From Oscillospiraceae bacterium (GTDB taxonomy: Bacteria > Bacillota > Clostridia > Oscillospirales > Ruminococcaceae): DNA of 64,000 nt. Position 1 is the stretch's first letter. Every line of letters begins with the position of its first letter. The notes beneath the pieces are model-generated. The model worked only from the letters and a program-made list of their open reading frames with translations, ran no database searches and was not told the origin of the DNA. Location: positions 47,146-111,145 of the forward strand of contig JAFTVU010000015.1 in the NCBI GenBank assembly GCA_017465665.1. Reading direction: 5' to 3'. Made by a program: the position numbers and the translations under genes. This document shows, one piece after another, positions 17,276-25,334 of the stretch.

Positions 17276-18712
17276 TTATTCTTCTTCATTTTCACTTGCA
17301 CGAAGCTCTGCATCAATGATGTTCTGCTCGTGCTCCTCGTTGGTCTGAGCATAGTAGAATGTGCCGTCCTTACTTGCGAGGAAGTAGAAGTAATCTGTAT
17401 CCTCGGGGTAGAGAGCCGCATTTATCGCATCAAGACCGGGGCTGCATATCGCGCCTGCGGGAAGTCCCTCGCACTGATATGTGTCATAAGCGAGGATTAT
17501 ATCATCGAAGAGATCGCCTGCGTCATCAGGGATAACAGGCACTATACACTCATCGATATAGGTGTAAGTTGTATCCGACTGCAGCTGCGGGAATTCACCT
17601 CTGTTGTTCAGACGGTTGTGGAATACGGAGGATATCATTGCCATGTTTTCCTCGTTAGTACCCTCCCACTGGATAAGCGAAGCAAGGGTGATGGTCTGAT
17701 CGAGGGTGAGCCCGAGCTCCTCCATACGGTACTCCATAGCGCGGGTGATCTTGTTTTCGAAGTTTGCGTACATCTTGTCAGCCGCATTCTTTGCGTACTC
17801 AAGAGTAGCAAAATCGGGATTTTCCTTGAGATCGTCAATAACATAGAACTCATAGGTATCGGGGAACAGATAACCCTCAAGATAATAGAAGCGGTTGGGA
17901 TCTTCCTCTATTCCCTCCTCAAAGGTGTACTTATCCTGCTTGGTCTTGTAGTACATCTCAAAATCCTCTGCACGGCAGACGAAATTCTCTTCAAGGAGCT
18001 GACCGATCTCCTGAGCGGTAGAGCCCTCGGGGATCATTACCATTACAGTTTCAGTATACTTCTTCTTGGTCTTCATTGTCTGGACGAGGATATCATAGGA
18101 CATATTTGCCTTAACCTTGAACTCACCGTTAAGGAAGCCATCCTGCTTATCAGTAAGATTGATATAAGCCTTGAAAAGCCACGGCATTTCGATGATATCA
18201 TTCTCGGCAAGCTGCTGAGCGATGCTGTCTACATTCATATCATCGGTTATGTTTATCTCAAATTCAGCGGAATCCTTTGCCATACCTGTGAAATCACGCA
18301 TCGCGGTGATGACCTGAATGGCAAGCCAAGTTCCGACTACAACAGCCAGAACAGAAAGCAGAACACCGAGGAATATCTGTCCGAATGTGCGGGTATGGTT
18401 CATCTGCTTTTTCTTCTTTTTTCTGCGGCGTTTTTTAACGGGATTCGGCGCAGGCTCGGCAATATATTCCGTCTGTTCGGGGACTACAGAATCCATAAGG
18501 CGCGTCTTTTCGCTGTCGTCAGCGCTGTTGAGATCTGTAAAGCGCTCGCGCGGCATTATACCGTCATCCTCTCCGTCAAAGTGAGAAAAATCCGATATAC
18601 TATCAATCTCCTGAGTACCCGAGATATCCTCAGATGTGTATGCTGTCACATCATCCGCGGAAACATCATCGGAACGAAGATAGTTTTCTTCAAGGAAATC
18701 GTTATTGTCCAT
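17276..18712 (-). CDS. mltG: Endolytic murein transglycosylase MltG
   Basis: 478 residues: an acidic cytosolic tail (1-90), a basic run KKRRRKKKKK at 93-102, one membrane helix (about 110-138) and an extracytoplasmic YceG domain. A LysM-like part (about 150-245) precedes the catalytic part with LASLIQWEGTNEENMAMISS and QLQSDTTYTY. MltG cuts nascent glycan strands at the membrane. The usual acidic pair E-K-E reads Q-W-E here (Gln348, Glu350), so one acidic residue is replaced. The long cytosolic tail is common in clostridia. It lies 14 bp after fthC in the tmk operon. Confidence 0.92.
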   Translation of the reverse strand: MDNNDFLEENYLRSDDVSADDVTAYTSEDISGTQEIDSISDFSHFDGEDDGIMPRERFTDLNSADDSEKTRLMDSVVPEQTEYIAEPAPNPVKKRRRKKKKKQMNHTRTFGQIFLGVLLSVLAVVVGTWLAIQVITAMRDFTGMAKDSAEFEINITDDMNVDSIAQQLAENDIIEMPWLFKAYINLTDKQDGFLNGEFKVKANMSYDILVQTMKTKKKYTETVMVMIPEGSTAQEIGQLLEENFVCRAEDFEMYYKTKQDKYTFEEGIEEDPNRFYYLEGYLFPDTYEFYVIDDLKENPDFATLEYAKNAADKMYANFENKITRAMEYRMEELGLTLDQTITLASLIQWEGTNEENMAMISSVFHNRLNNRGEFPQLQSDTTYTYIDECIVPVIPDDAGDLFDDIILAYDTYQCEGLPAGAICSPGLDAINAALYPEDTDYFYFLASKDGTFYYAQTNEEHEQNIIDAELRASENEEE

Positions 18713-18726
18713 GTGACCTCCTAATA

Positions 18727-19266
18727 TTAGTCTGATGTATCAAATATCGTTATGTCTGCTCGCTTATCATGCGGCTCTGCAGGTACTTCCATTCTGAAAT
18801 CGGAATAGCATATTATAACGCTCGTGCCCCTAAAGGATGAAAGATATCTGTCATAATATCCCCTGCCGTAGCCAAGCCTGAGACCGCTGCCGTCCGCGCA
18901 TAGCGCAGGAACTATACACAATGAAGCTGCACTGCCTATATGCTCAGATGAGCGCTCGCGCGGCTCATAAATGCCAAAACGTCCGCTTTCGAGATCGTCA
19001 AAGCTGCGTATCTCATAAAAAGAGAGCTCGGTATCTCCCGAAACGGGAACTGCAACTGCTTTATTAGTGCTGAAGCAGTATTCAAGCACGCGCCTTGTAT
19101 CAACTTCAATATCTGTTGAAACGTAAGTCAATACGCTGTCAGCCGCATCAATCAACGGTTTGAGCTGAGCAAATATGCTTTCATCGGCAAGCTGTTTATA
19201 TTGTGCAGAAATAGCCTTTCTTCTTGCTATAAGCTCCTTTCGGAGCGATCTTTTTACTTCCTGCAT
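18727..19266 (-). CDS. 5-formyltetrahydrofolate cyclo-ligase
   Basis: 179 residues with the ATP/substrate motif GLRLGYGRGYYDRYL near the C terminus and the N-terminal SLRKELIARRKAIS. It uses ATP to turn 5-formyl-THF into 5,10-methenyl-THF. The gene overlaps the preceding DJ-1 gene by 13 bp, so it belongs to the tmk operon; folate one-carbon supply suits a partner of thymidylate metabolism. Also named ygfA or fthC in other genomes. Confidence 0.94.
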   Translation of the reverse strand: MQEVKRSLRKELIARRKAISAQYKQLADESIFAQLKPLIDAADSVLTYVSTDIEVDTRRVLEYCFSTNKAVAVPVSGDTELSFYEIRSFDDLESGRFGIYEPRERSSEHIGSAASLCIVPALCADGSGLRLGYGRGYYDRYLSSFRGTSVIICYSDFRMEVPAEPHDKRADITIFDTSD

Positions 19267-19799
19267 TGCATACCAGCCGCTACCTTTGCAGCCTTTTTAT
19301 CATTCACAAGTATCTCTACAAGACGCAGACCGAAATCAATAGAAGCTCCGGGGCCTACGCCTGTTGTGATGTTACCGTCTGTAACAACGCTTTCGGAGGA
19401 TATCTCCGCGCCATCAAGGAAGCCCTCAAAGCCCGGGAAGCAGATCGCTTTCTTTCCCTTAAGCAGACCCTTTTTGCCAAGAATAGAGGGTGCTGCACAG
19501 ATAGCCGCTATCGGGATGTTCTTATCTACGCAGTAATCAATGGCAGCCTGCACGACAGGGCTCTTTTCAAGGTTCAGCGTACCCGGCATACCACCCGGGA
19601 GAACTATCATCTCAAGGCGGTCATCCAGCTGCACCTGCATATCTGTAATATCGGCAAGCATTGTGATACCGTGTGATGAACGCACAGTATCGCTGCCGAT
19701 TCCTACTGTTATAACATCCTTTTCCGCTCTGCGGATGATGTCTATAGGGGCAATAGCCTCGGTCTCCTCGAAGCCGTCTGCGAGAAATACATATATCAT
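19254..19799 (-). CDS. DJ-1/PfpI family protein (YajL/ThiJ-like)
   Basis: 181 residues starting MIYVFLADGFEETEAIAPID, whose glutamate is the conserved partner of the nucleophile. The nucleophilic cysteine lies in IPIAAICAAPSIL. This is the DJ-1 subgroup of class I glutamine amidotransferase-like proteins, variously described as glyoxalase III, deglycase or oxidative-stress chaperone; the true activity is disputed. It overlaps the DUF2156 gene upstream and fthC downstream. Confidence 0.92.
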   Translation of the reverse strand: MIYVFLADGFEETEAIAPIDIIRRAEKDVITVGIGSDTVRSSHGITMLADITDMQVQLDDRLEMIVLPGGMPGTLNLEKSPVVQAAIDYCVDKNIPIAAICAAPSILGKKGLLKGKKAICFPGFEGFLDGAEISSESVVTDGNITTGVGPGASIDFGLRLVEILVNDKKAAKVAAGMQCRK

Positions 19800-20713
19800 A
19801 AATTACCTCCGAATGTTATGTTGAATTTATCCTCAAGGAAAACGGGATGATAGGAAAGCTTAGCTTTTCTGAGGTTTTCAGCGCCCGTATCCTCTTCCCT
19901 GTTTATATACTTGTATCTGCCGCCGAGAGAAAGTACAAATTCGCGGTTTATCGCGGTGTAAGCGCCCTGATAATCCTTAAGCGCCTTTTCCACATGAACG
20001 ACAAAAGTATCATCCGCAGACGGCTCACCGAACGTGAACGCCTGCACCTCGCCGTTTACTCTCAGAAGTCCGCCTGTGTAGCCGAGCTTATCATAATACT
20101 TGAAGCTGCATCGGACGATACAGCTTTCATCCTCCTTGCTTCGGAGCTCATCCATGTCCGCACATTCACAGGTGCAGATATTTTCCTCGCACCAGCGCTC
20201 GTTCATGGCGATACACTCAGCTATGTTTTCCATAGTGATCGGCTCAAAGCTCCAGTCGTTCTCATAGAAACGATTGAGATGATTACGCTTGCCGTGGTAC
20301 TTCTTGCCTTTAAGCTCAGCAAGCTCCTCCGCGAGGTAGACATAATCACTGCCATCGCGGTTGTAGACAGCCTGTGCTTCGGGATACAGCGCGGTTATCT
20401 GCTCTGTTATATCCTTATTTGCATAGATGCAAAGCTCAATACCGTGCTCGGAGCAGTATTCCTTTAACAGCTCAACGCCTGTACGAACATCACATCCGCC
20501 TGTGGGAAACGAGAATTTATACTTTCCGCCGCCGAAATTCCAGCGGACGAAGTAATATTCGCCTAGCCTTGCTATCTCTACGCCGTAAGTCCTGCGCCAT
20601 ACGAAATTGTTGCCGAAAGTATATTCACAGCCGCGAAACTGCGACTTTCCGAGCGCTTCGTCTATCCATTCCTTATCTGTTATCTCTATATTTCTGAAAA
20701 CAAGTTCAGACAT
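19796..20713 (-). CDS. DUF2156 (phosphatidylglycerol lysyltransferase-like) domain protein
   Basis: 305 residues from the ATG at 20713; AAGGAG lies inside the end of tmk just upstream. The pattern YTFGNNFVWRRTYG, a central KYHGKRNHLNRF, GGLLRVNGEVQAFTFGE and KYINREEDTG matches the cytosolic tandem-GNAT DUF2156 proteins related to the catalytic half of MprF. There is no membrane domain. They may transfer aminoacyl groups from tRNA, but the acceptor is unknown. It overlaps tmk by 8 bp and DJ-1 by 4 bp. Confidence 0.88.
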   Translation of the reverse strand: MSELVFRNIEITDKEWIDEALGKSQFRGCEYTFGNNFVWRRTYGVEIARLGEYYFVRWNFGGGKYKFSFPTGGCDVRTGVELLKEYCSEHGIELCIYANKDITEQITALYPEAQAVYNRDGSDYVYLAEELAELKGKKYHGKRNHLNRFYENDWSFEPITMENIAECIAMNERWCEENICTCECADMDELRSKEDESCIVRCSFKYYDKLGYTGGLLRVNGEVQAFTFGEPSADDTFVVHVEKALKDYQGAYTAINREFVLSLGGRYKYINREEDTGAENLRKAKLSYHPVFLEDKFNITFGGNL

Positions 20714-21377
20714 CAATTATCTCCTTGACCTTCGCCATTATCTTTTCGTGTATATCTTCAATAGAAAGGGGCTGCTCTCCATCGGAGCACTGTATCATGC
20801 ACCAGCCGTTCTTTTCTACTGTATAGAGTGCGCTCTCACGGCACTGCTTCATGAACACGATATTGCTTTCATGAATATCCTTTTTGCTCTCATCACCCTC
20901 ATAGCGTGCGGAAAGCAGCTTCTGTGATACCTCTATGGGCATATCGAGAAACAGCACCATATCAGGCTTCGGCAGACCGAGCTTTTCATACTCGTACTCC
21001 CACAGCCAGCTGAGGTATTCATCGCGCTTATCGGCAGAAAGCTTTGTCATCTGATATATAGCGTTGGATGTGGTGTATCTGCCCGATACTATCACGCTGC
21101 CGCTGCTGTATTCCCTGCTCCAGTCGGTGGAAAAGCTGATGTAGCGGTCTACTGCATAGAAGCTGCTAGCCGCGTATGCGCCTATCTCGCCGTCACAGGG
21201 GATATCTCCGCCAAGATACTGCGATACTATCTTACCGCTGGGGCTGTCGTAATTCGGGAAGCTGATAAGGCGGGATGTTACACCATCTGCAGCAAGTCTG
21301 TCAGCCAGAAGCTGAAGCTGTGTGGATTTTCCGCAGCCGTCCAATCCTTCCAGTACTATTATCTTTCCTTTGCTCAT
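20706..21377 (-). CDS. tmk: Thymidylate kinase
   Basis: 223 residues with Walker A VLEGLDGCGKST, the dTMP-binding region AVDRYISF, the DRY-like VSGRYTTSNAIYQM, and a lid SARYEGDESKKDIHE. It phosphorylates dTMP to dTDP. It is the first gene of a compact minus-strand operon that continues through DUF2156, DJ-1, fthC, mltG, U32, GH3, deoC and deoB. A consensus promoter lies 38 bp upstream. Confidence 0.93.
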   Translation of the reverse strand: MSKGKIIVLEGLDGCGKSTQLQLLADRLAADGVTSRLISFPNYDSPSGKIVSQYLGGDIPCDGEIGAYAASSFYAVDRYISFSTDWSREYSSGSVIVSGRYTTSNAIYQMTKLSADKRDEYLSWLWEYEYEKLGLPKPDMVLFLDMPIEVSQKLLSARYEGDESKKDIHESNIVFMKQCRESALYTVEKNGWCMIQCSDGEQPLSIEDIHEKIMAKVKEIIDV

Positions 21378-21414
21378 AATACATACCTGTCCATTATATT
21401 GTTATACATTATAT

Positions 21415-21443
21415 ATTCTACCACAAACTATCGGTTTAGTCAA
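21415..21443 (-). promoter_or_regulatory. Sigma-A promoter of the tmk operon
   Basis: Minus strand TTGACT (21443-21438), 17-bp spacer, TAGAAT (21420-21415), 38 bp upstream of tmk. Confidence 0.75.
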
Positions 21444-21473
21444 TGCTTTTTGTAAGTTTTATACAAGAATTTA

Positions 21474-21495
21474 CCCCGATATCGTGATATCGGGG
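21474..21495. other. Hairpin between the tmk promoter and the membrane-gene remnant
   Basis: Perfect 10-bp arms with a 2-nt loop. There is no U-run on the minus side, so termination of the upstream membrane-gene transcript is possible but not certain. Confidence 0.5.
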
Positions 21496-21510
21496 CGAAA
21501 AAATTATATT

Positions 21511-21932
21511 TTATTCACAATCGGAAGCCTGTTTTTTCTTTCTGCGGCTGTTCATCACCAAAACAACAATGAATGATGCGAACATTATGTTATAAGTAGA
21601 TTAAAAGCATTCAAAGCGATAACAAAAGCCGCCGCAATAGTTCCTGAGCCCTTTACACCGAACAGGCAGCCTTTGACAGCGCATCGTATCACGTTCCACA
21701 GATAGCTCGCTGCAATTGAAAGCATCAGCAGAGGAAAACACTTCTCACACCACTGCAGCCGCGTTTCATTCAATCCGACAAGCAGGAACGACAGCAATAC
21801 GCATATCAGCAATGACTCTATGAAAAGATTTGAACGCACCTGATTCTGACGCTCGTCAAATACCTCTTTCTGAGAGCCCGGCTCGCTCAGTATCATGTTC
21901 TCGCAGAATTTATCGAAGCTTTTTAGGCTCAT
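21511..21932 (-). pseudogene. Decayed paralogue of the adjacent membrane protein gene
   Basis: The ATG at 21932 starts MSLKSFDKFCENMILSEP, nearly identical at its N terminus to the product of the gene just upstream. The frame closes after 115 residues at 21585. The following bases in a shifted frame encode a hydrophobic stretch and a basic tail (FASFIVVLVMNSRRKKKQAS), ending at 21511, that corresponds to the C-terminal span and RKRKK tail of the paralogue. The central spans also seem shortened. This reads as a tandem duplicate with a deletion and frameshift. The short product could still be made and insert in the membrane. Confidence 0.65.
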
Positions 21933-22465
21933 TATGCCGCCTCCTTTTCTTCATCTGGTGTTTCGGACTTCTTTCTCTTTCTCATCACAGAAAAAACCAC
22001 CACCGAGGATACCGCCATGATAACACACGCAAGTATCAGCACAAAATACTCTGTAAGCTGACCGTCTGCGATGAAAAAGCTCTTGACAGTGGTTATTTCA
22101 TCCTCATTGTTATGGAATATCATAACGACATAAATTATCATCAGCCCCAGAATATACGATGCAGTAAAGGAAGTTTTCTCATACTTTACGCCGAGAAGCG
22201 TACCGTTCTTGCAGTTTCTTATCACCCAGATAAGATAACATACAGCCATGCAGAATGCAAGCACCGCAATGATACTCTGGCAATATGCGCAGAATGCCTC
22301 ATAAATTATAAGCGCTATAAAGGTCATAAAAGCGTAGGCGTACAAGCATTCGCTGGTTATCTTTGCGCGCATCTGATTCTGACGCTCGTCAAAGATATCC
22401 TTAGGCTGAACATGCTCGCCCATTATCATGTTTTCACAGAATTTGTCGAAGCTCTTTAAGCTCAT
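21932..22465 (-). CDS. Four-span membrane protein paired with an XRE regulator
   Basis: 177 residues from the ATG at 22465 with GGAGGTAAC upstream; longer in-frame versions would overlap the regulator gene. A soluble N-terminal segment with DIFDERQNQMRAKI precedes four hydrophobic spans and a charged tail (MRKRKKSETPDEEKEAA). The ERQ motif before the first span is common in small clostridial membrane proteins (DUF6773-like) encoded beside XRE regulators. Its stop overlaps the start of the decayed paralogue (TAATG). Function unknown. Confidence 0.75.
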   Translation of the reverse strand: MSLKSFDKFCENMIMGEHVQPKDIFDERQNQMRAKITSECLYAYAFMTFIALIIYEAFCAYCQSIIAVLAFCMAVCYLIWVIRNCKNGTLLGVKYEKTSFTASYILGLMIIYVVMIFHNNEDEITTVKSFFIADGQLTEYFVLILACVIMAVSSVVVFSVMRKRKKSETPDEEKEAA

Positions 22466-22481
22466 AATGTTACCTCCATTG

Positions 22482-22679
22482 TCACTCTGTCCAGAAAAGC
22501 TCATCCAGCGTCTTGCCGAGAGCCTTGCATATCGATACACACAGATTTATCGTAGGATTATAGTCGCCGTTTTCCACGGCGCTGATGGTCTGGCGTGTTA
22601 CGCCGATCTTTTTAGCAAGCTCATCCTGCGACATATCAGCCGCAGCGCGGGCTGCTTTCATCCTGAGATTCTTCGCCAT
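22482..22679 (-). CDS. Small XRE-family regulator
   Basis: 65 residues from the ATG at 22679, preceded by GAGGTGATGAA. The whole protein is one helix-turn-helix domain: SQDELAKKIGVTRQTISAVE then YNPTINLCVSICKALGKTLD. This is the YozG/YgzD-type minimal regulator usually found with a membrane partner, here the next gene 16 bp downstream. Direct repeats in its own promoter suggest autorepression. Confidence 0.9.
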   Translation of the reverse strand: MAKNLRMKAARAAADMSQDELAKKIGVTRQTISAVENGDYNPTINLCVSICKALGKTLDELFWTE

Positions 22680-22696
22680 TTCATCACCTCGATGTG

Positions 22697-22725
22697 AGTA
22701 TAACATATATTTTACGGTTTGTCAA
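22697..22725 (-). promoter_or_regulatory. Sigma-A promoter of the small XRE operon
   Basis: Minus strand TTGACA (22725-22720), 17-bp spacer, TATACT (22702-22697). Confidence 0.8.
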
Positions 22726-22736
22726 GTATATTTTAC
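22706..22736. promoter_or_regulatory. Direct-repeat operator flanking the -35 element
   Basis: The decamer TATATTTTAC occurs at 22706-22715 and 22727-22736, a 21-bp period (two helical turns), one copy inside the spacer and one just upstream of the -35. Likely binding sites of the encoded XRE protein. Confidence 0.55.
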
Positions 22737-22781
22737 ATTTTGTTTGATATTTTTTTCAAAATGTCGGCTGAAAAGTAAAAA

Positions 22782-22807
22782 CATCCCCTGAGCAGACTCA
22801 GGGGATG
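22782..22807 (-). terminator. Intrinsic terminator of the sodium symporter gene
   Basis: 11-bp perfect arms (22782-22792 and 22797-22807) with a 4-nt loop; the minus strand continues TTTTTACTTTT. Confidence 0.92.
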
Positions 22808-22818
22808 CAACTATTCAA

Positions 22819-24219
22819 TTAAACATATCCGATAACTGCGGAAATGAAGATCGCGATCATGAATACAGGGCATACATACTTAATCATGATACGATACAGC
22901 AGCTTGGACTTGAACTCGCCGTTCAGCTCGACCTCGCTCTCAACGGTCTTGGTCTTGACAACATAACCGATGAGTATGCAGGTAAGCAGAGCAACGATAG
23001 GCATGATAACACTGTTGCTGACGAAATCAAAGAAATCAAGGAACTGCTTGCCGAAGACGGTTACATTCTTCCATGAGCTGTAGCCGAGCACGGAAAGCAT
23101 ACCGATAAGGAACGAGCCTCCGAATACTATCAGACTGGCAGGTATTCGCTTCATTTTTGTCTTTTCCATAACGATATGTACGATGGTCTCCATAAGGGAG
23201 ATGGAGGATGTCAGCGCTGCGAGAGCAACGAGCACGAAGAACACCACGCCGATGATATGTCCACCGGGCATTGTATCAAACACCTTGGGAAGCGTTACGA
23301 ACATCAGACCGGGGCCCTGATTAAGGGCAGCCTTATCGCCGCCTGAGAAAGCAAACACAGCGGGAATTATCATCATACCCGCAAGGAATGCAATAGCGGT
23401 GTCGAATATCTCGATATGGCGGACAGAGCCCTCAATGCTGTCGTCCTTACGCATATACGAGCCGTAAGTCACCATGATACCCATAGCAAGCGACATGGAA
23501 TAGAAAAGCTGACCCATAGCTGCAATAACTGTCTTGAGGGAGAAGTTCTTGAAATCGGGCTTTATGTAATAGATAAAGCCCTCCATAGCGCCGTCAAGAG
23601 TGATGGAATATATTGCAATAACAATGGTGATAACGATAAGCACGGGCATAAGGAACTTGCTGAACTTTTCAATTCCCTTTTCAACGCCCAGCATTACAAC
23701 AAGCGCTGTAATACCCATATAGATAAAAAGGAATATAGAGGGCTGAAGTGCATTTCCTATAAATGTATCAAAAAAAGTGATATTCTTGGACACACCATCC
23801 ACTACCTCAGTGGTTACAGCAGCTGCATCCGAGCCATGTCCTGTGATAAACACGGTAAGGTACTTCAGCACCCAGCCGCCGATAACACAGTAATATGGGA
23901 AGATGATAACGGGAACTGCGGCAGCCACCCATCCGAGGGGCTTGAACTTGCTGTGTAGCTCTCCGTATGCGCCCATAACGCTCTTGCCTGTTTTACGTCC
24001 GATAGCTATCTCTGTGACCATAAGCGTGAAGCCGAATGTCACTGCAAGGATAAGATACACAAGCAGGAAGATTCCGCCGCCGTACTGTGCGGCGAGATAA
24101 GGAAATCTCCAGATATTGCCCAGACCAACGGCAGAGCCAGCCGCCGCAAGAATGAATCCGAGCTTGGAGGAAAATCCGCCCTTAGCGGACTTCACTTTTG
24201 TTTTTGTTTGTTCACTCAT
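22819..24219 (-). CDS. Sodium-dependent amino acid transporter (NSS/SNF family)
   Basis: 466 residues from the ATG at 24219, with GGAG 11 bases upstream. The first helix holds the family signature KLGFILAAAGSAVGLGNIWR then FPYLAAQYGGG, where the unwound part of TM1 binds sodium and substrate. About eleven to twelve hydrophobic segments follow, with a short cytosolic tail typical of prokaryotic LeuT-like members. It imports an amino acid or related solute with sodium. It is a monocistronic gene bounded by its own terminator. The substrate is not deducible. Confidence 0.94.
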   Translation of the reverse strand: MSEQTKTKVKSAKGGFSSKLGFILAAAGSAVGLGNIWRFPYLAAQYGGGIFLLVYLILAVTFGFTLMVTEIAIGRKTGKSVMGAYGELHSKFKPLGWVAAAVPVIIFPYYCVIGGWVLKYLTVFITGHGSDAAAVTTEVVDGVSKNITFFDTFIGNALQPSIFLFIYMGITALVVMLGVEKGIEKFSKFLMPVLIVITIVIAIYSITLDGAMEGFIYYIKPDFKNFSLKTVIAAMGQLFYSMSLAMGIMVTYGSYMRKDDSIEGSVRHIEIFDTAIAFLAGMMIIPAVFAFSGGDKAALNQGPGLMFVTLPKVFDTMPGGHIIGVVFFVLVALAALTSSISLMETIVHIVMEKTKMKRIPASLIVFGGSFLIGMLSVLGYSSWKNVTVFGKQFLDFFDFVSNSVIMPIVALLTCILIGYVVKTKTVESEVELNGEFKSKLLYRIMIKYVCPVFMIAIFISAVIGYV

Positions 24220-24345
24220 AGAATTACGCTCCAAAAAAATAAAATACAATAATAATTATATAAGATATTCAGTTTAAAGTCAAGGGATTTTACGAGTTTT
24301 TCCGCAAAATCATGAAAAAGTTGACAGCAGTCTGAGGTTTTGGGC

Positions 24346-24374
24346 TTGACAAATCATAAGCGATACTGTATAAT
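24346..24374 (+). promoter_or_regulatory. Promoter of tRNA-Ser
   Basis: Exact consensus TTGACA (24346-24351), 17-bp spacer, TATAAT (24369-24374), 34 bp before the tRNA. Confidence 0.92.
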
Positions 24375-24408
24375 ATTTATGTTCTGCGGAAAGCTCCGCA
24401 CATAATAC

Positions 24409-24497
24409 GGAGACGTATCGAAGTGGTCATAACGAGACTGACTCGAAATCAGTTGTACCGCAAGGTACCGTGGGTTCGAATCCCACCGTCTCCGCCA
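24409..24497 (+). tRNA. tRNA-Ser (anticodon CGA), CCA encoded
   Basis: A 7-bp acceptor stem GGAGACG/CGTCTCC closes the molecule, followed by G and encoded CCA. The anticodon stem ACTGA/TCAGT holds loop CTCGAAA, giving anticodon CGA. A long variable arm and a TTCGAAT T-loop fit class II tRNA-Ser. It has its own consensus promoter. Confidence 0.95.
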
Positions 24498-24550
24498 GAG
24501 TTCCGCTGGATCAATCAGATTCAGCGGAATTTTTATTAAGGAGATATAGC

Positions 24551-25045
24551 ATGAAATACACTTCAACTGACCGACTATGCGATTTTGAATTCCACGATGC
24601 GGATTTTACACTAGATGTTCACGACGGCTGGAAGCTGGGTGTATGGGCAGACCATCTGAACATTCACGCCGACGCTCAACAAAATCCTTTTGATACCGAT
24701 ATGGAGATTGACAGAGCGTATATCATCTTCGAGAACTTCAATCTCATTTCATACGGACCTGGCAGAACATGGAAGCAAAACGAGAACGGTGAATTATATA
24801 CTGATGAGCCACAGATCACACATCATGGTGATGAAGCACTAAAACATTTTACAGAGCAGCTAACACATTCCGTTTGGGTCTATGACTTTGATATCACGAG
24901 CGATAATATGTATTTCATAGACGGATCCGCCATTGAACCTTTCTTTACAGCGTACTTTACATTTGATAAAATCACTATTGAATGGGACGATTACAGGCAG
25001 CAAGCATGGTACGTTATTATGAAAAACGAACAGAATACCAAATAG
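24551..25045 (+). CDS. Hypothetical acidic protein downstream of tRNA-Ser
   Basis: 164 residues from the ATG at 24551 with AAGGAGATATAGC upstream; the longer frame would begin inside the tRNA and is rejected. The protein is soluble and acidic, rich in aromatic residues (FEFHDADFTLDVHDGWKLGV, WVYDFDITSDNMYFIDGS). No family is recognised. It starts 54 bp after the tRNA and may be read from the tRNA promoter. It ends at a bidirectional terminator shared with a minus-strand RNA. The location just behind a tRNA is typical of acquired cargo, but no attachment repeat was seen. Confidence 0.65.
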   Translation: MKYTSTDRLCDFEFHDADFTLDVHDGWKLGVWADHLNIHADAQQNPFDTDMEIDRAYIIFENFNLISYGPGRTWKQNENGELYTDEPQITHHGDEALKHFTEQLTHSVWVYDFDITSDNMYFIDGSAIEPFFTAYFTFDKITIEWDDYRQQAWYVIMKNEQNTK

Positions 25046-25054
25046 AAATAACAA

Positions 25055-25079
25055 AAAGAGGGAGCAAAACTCCCTCTTT
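25055..25079. terminator. Bidirectional terminator shared by the hypothetical gene and the minus-strand RNA
   Basis: Perfect 10-bp arms (25055-25064 and 25070-25079), 5-nt loop, flanked by A-rich and T-rich tracts on both sides. Confidence 0.9.
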
Positions 25080-25230
25080 CGTTTTTAAATATAACCGCCT
25101 TGCCGTGGGCGTGCTATAAAACCCGCAAAAAGCAGGGTGGGTAAGATCGCCTTTCGGTTTCACGCTCCCTATCATCCGCAGTACGGGAGGTCTGCAATCC
25201 GCCGCCAGAGTCGAAATCCCTTTTAAAACA
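25055..25230 (-). ncRNA. Independent structured small RNA, class uncertain (6S-like architecture possible)
   Basis: A perfect minus-strand promoter at 25237-25265 should start transcription near 25230, and the terminator at 25055-25079 would end it, giving about 175 nt. No reading frame is supported. The RNA ends can pair: TGTTTTAAA near the 5' end with TTTAAAAAC (about 25081-25089) before the terminator. Inner hairpins include CTCCC/GGGAG, CC-GAAA-GG and CCCTGC/GCGGG. A closing stem, large internal bubble and terminal stem at this length recall 6S RNA, but I cannot confirm the family. Conserved promoter, terminator and pairing make an RNA gene likely. Confidence 0.65.
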
Positions 25231-25236
25231 CGTTGG

Positions 25237-25265
25237 ATTATATCGACACACCTTAAACGTGTCAA
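25237..25265 (-). promoter_or_regulatory. Promoter of the minus-strand small RNA
   Basis: Minus strand TTGACA (25265-25260), 17-bp spacer, TATAAT (25242-25237): exact consensus at both boxes with no coding gene behind it. Confidence 0.88.
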
Positions 25266-25334
25266 GGCAGTATGTTCACAGTTCATCGGAACGGTATTAA
25301 TATATCCTCACTTTGTCAGGATATCCGAGGAAGA

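Noticed and set aside
21474-21495. Strong terminator for the membrane-gene operon
   Set aside because: The hairpin is perfect but has no U-run in the required direction, so it is listed only as a hairpin.
24409-24560. tRNA-Ser attachment site of a prophage or integrative element
   Set aside because: No integrase, no phage genes and no repeated tRNA 3' end were seen within the window.
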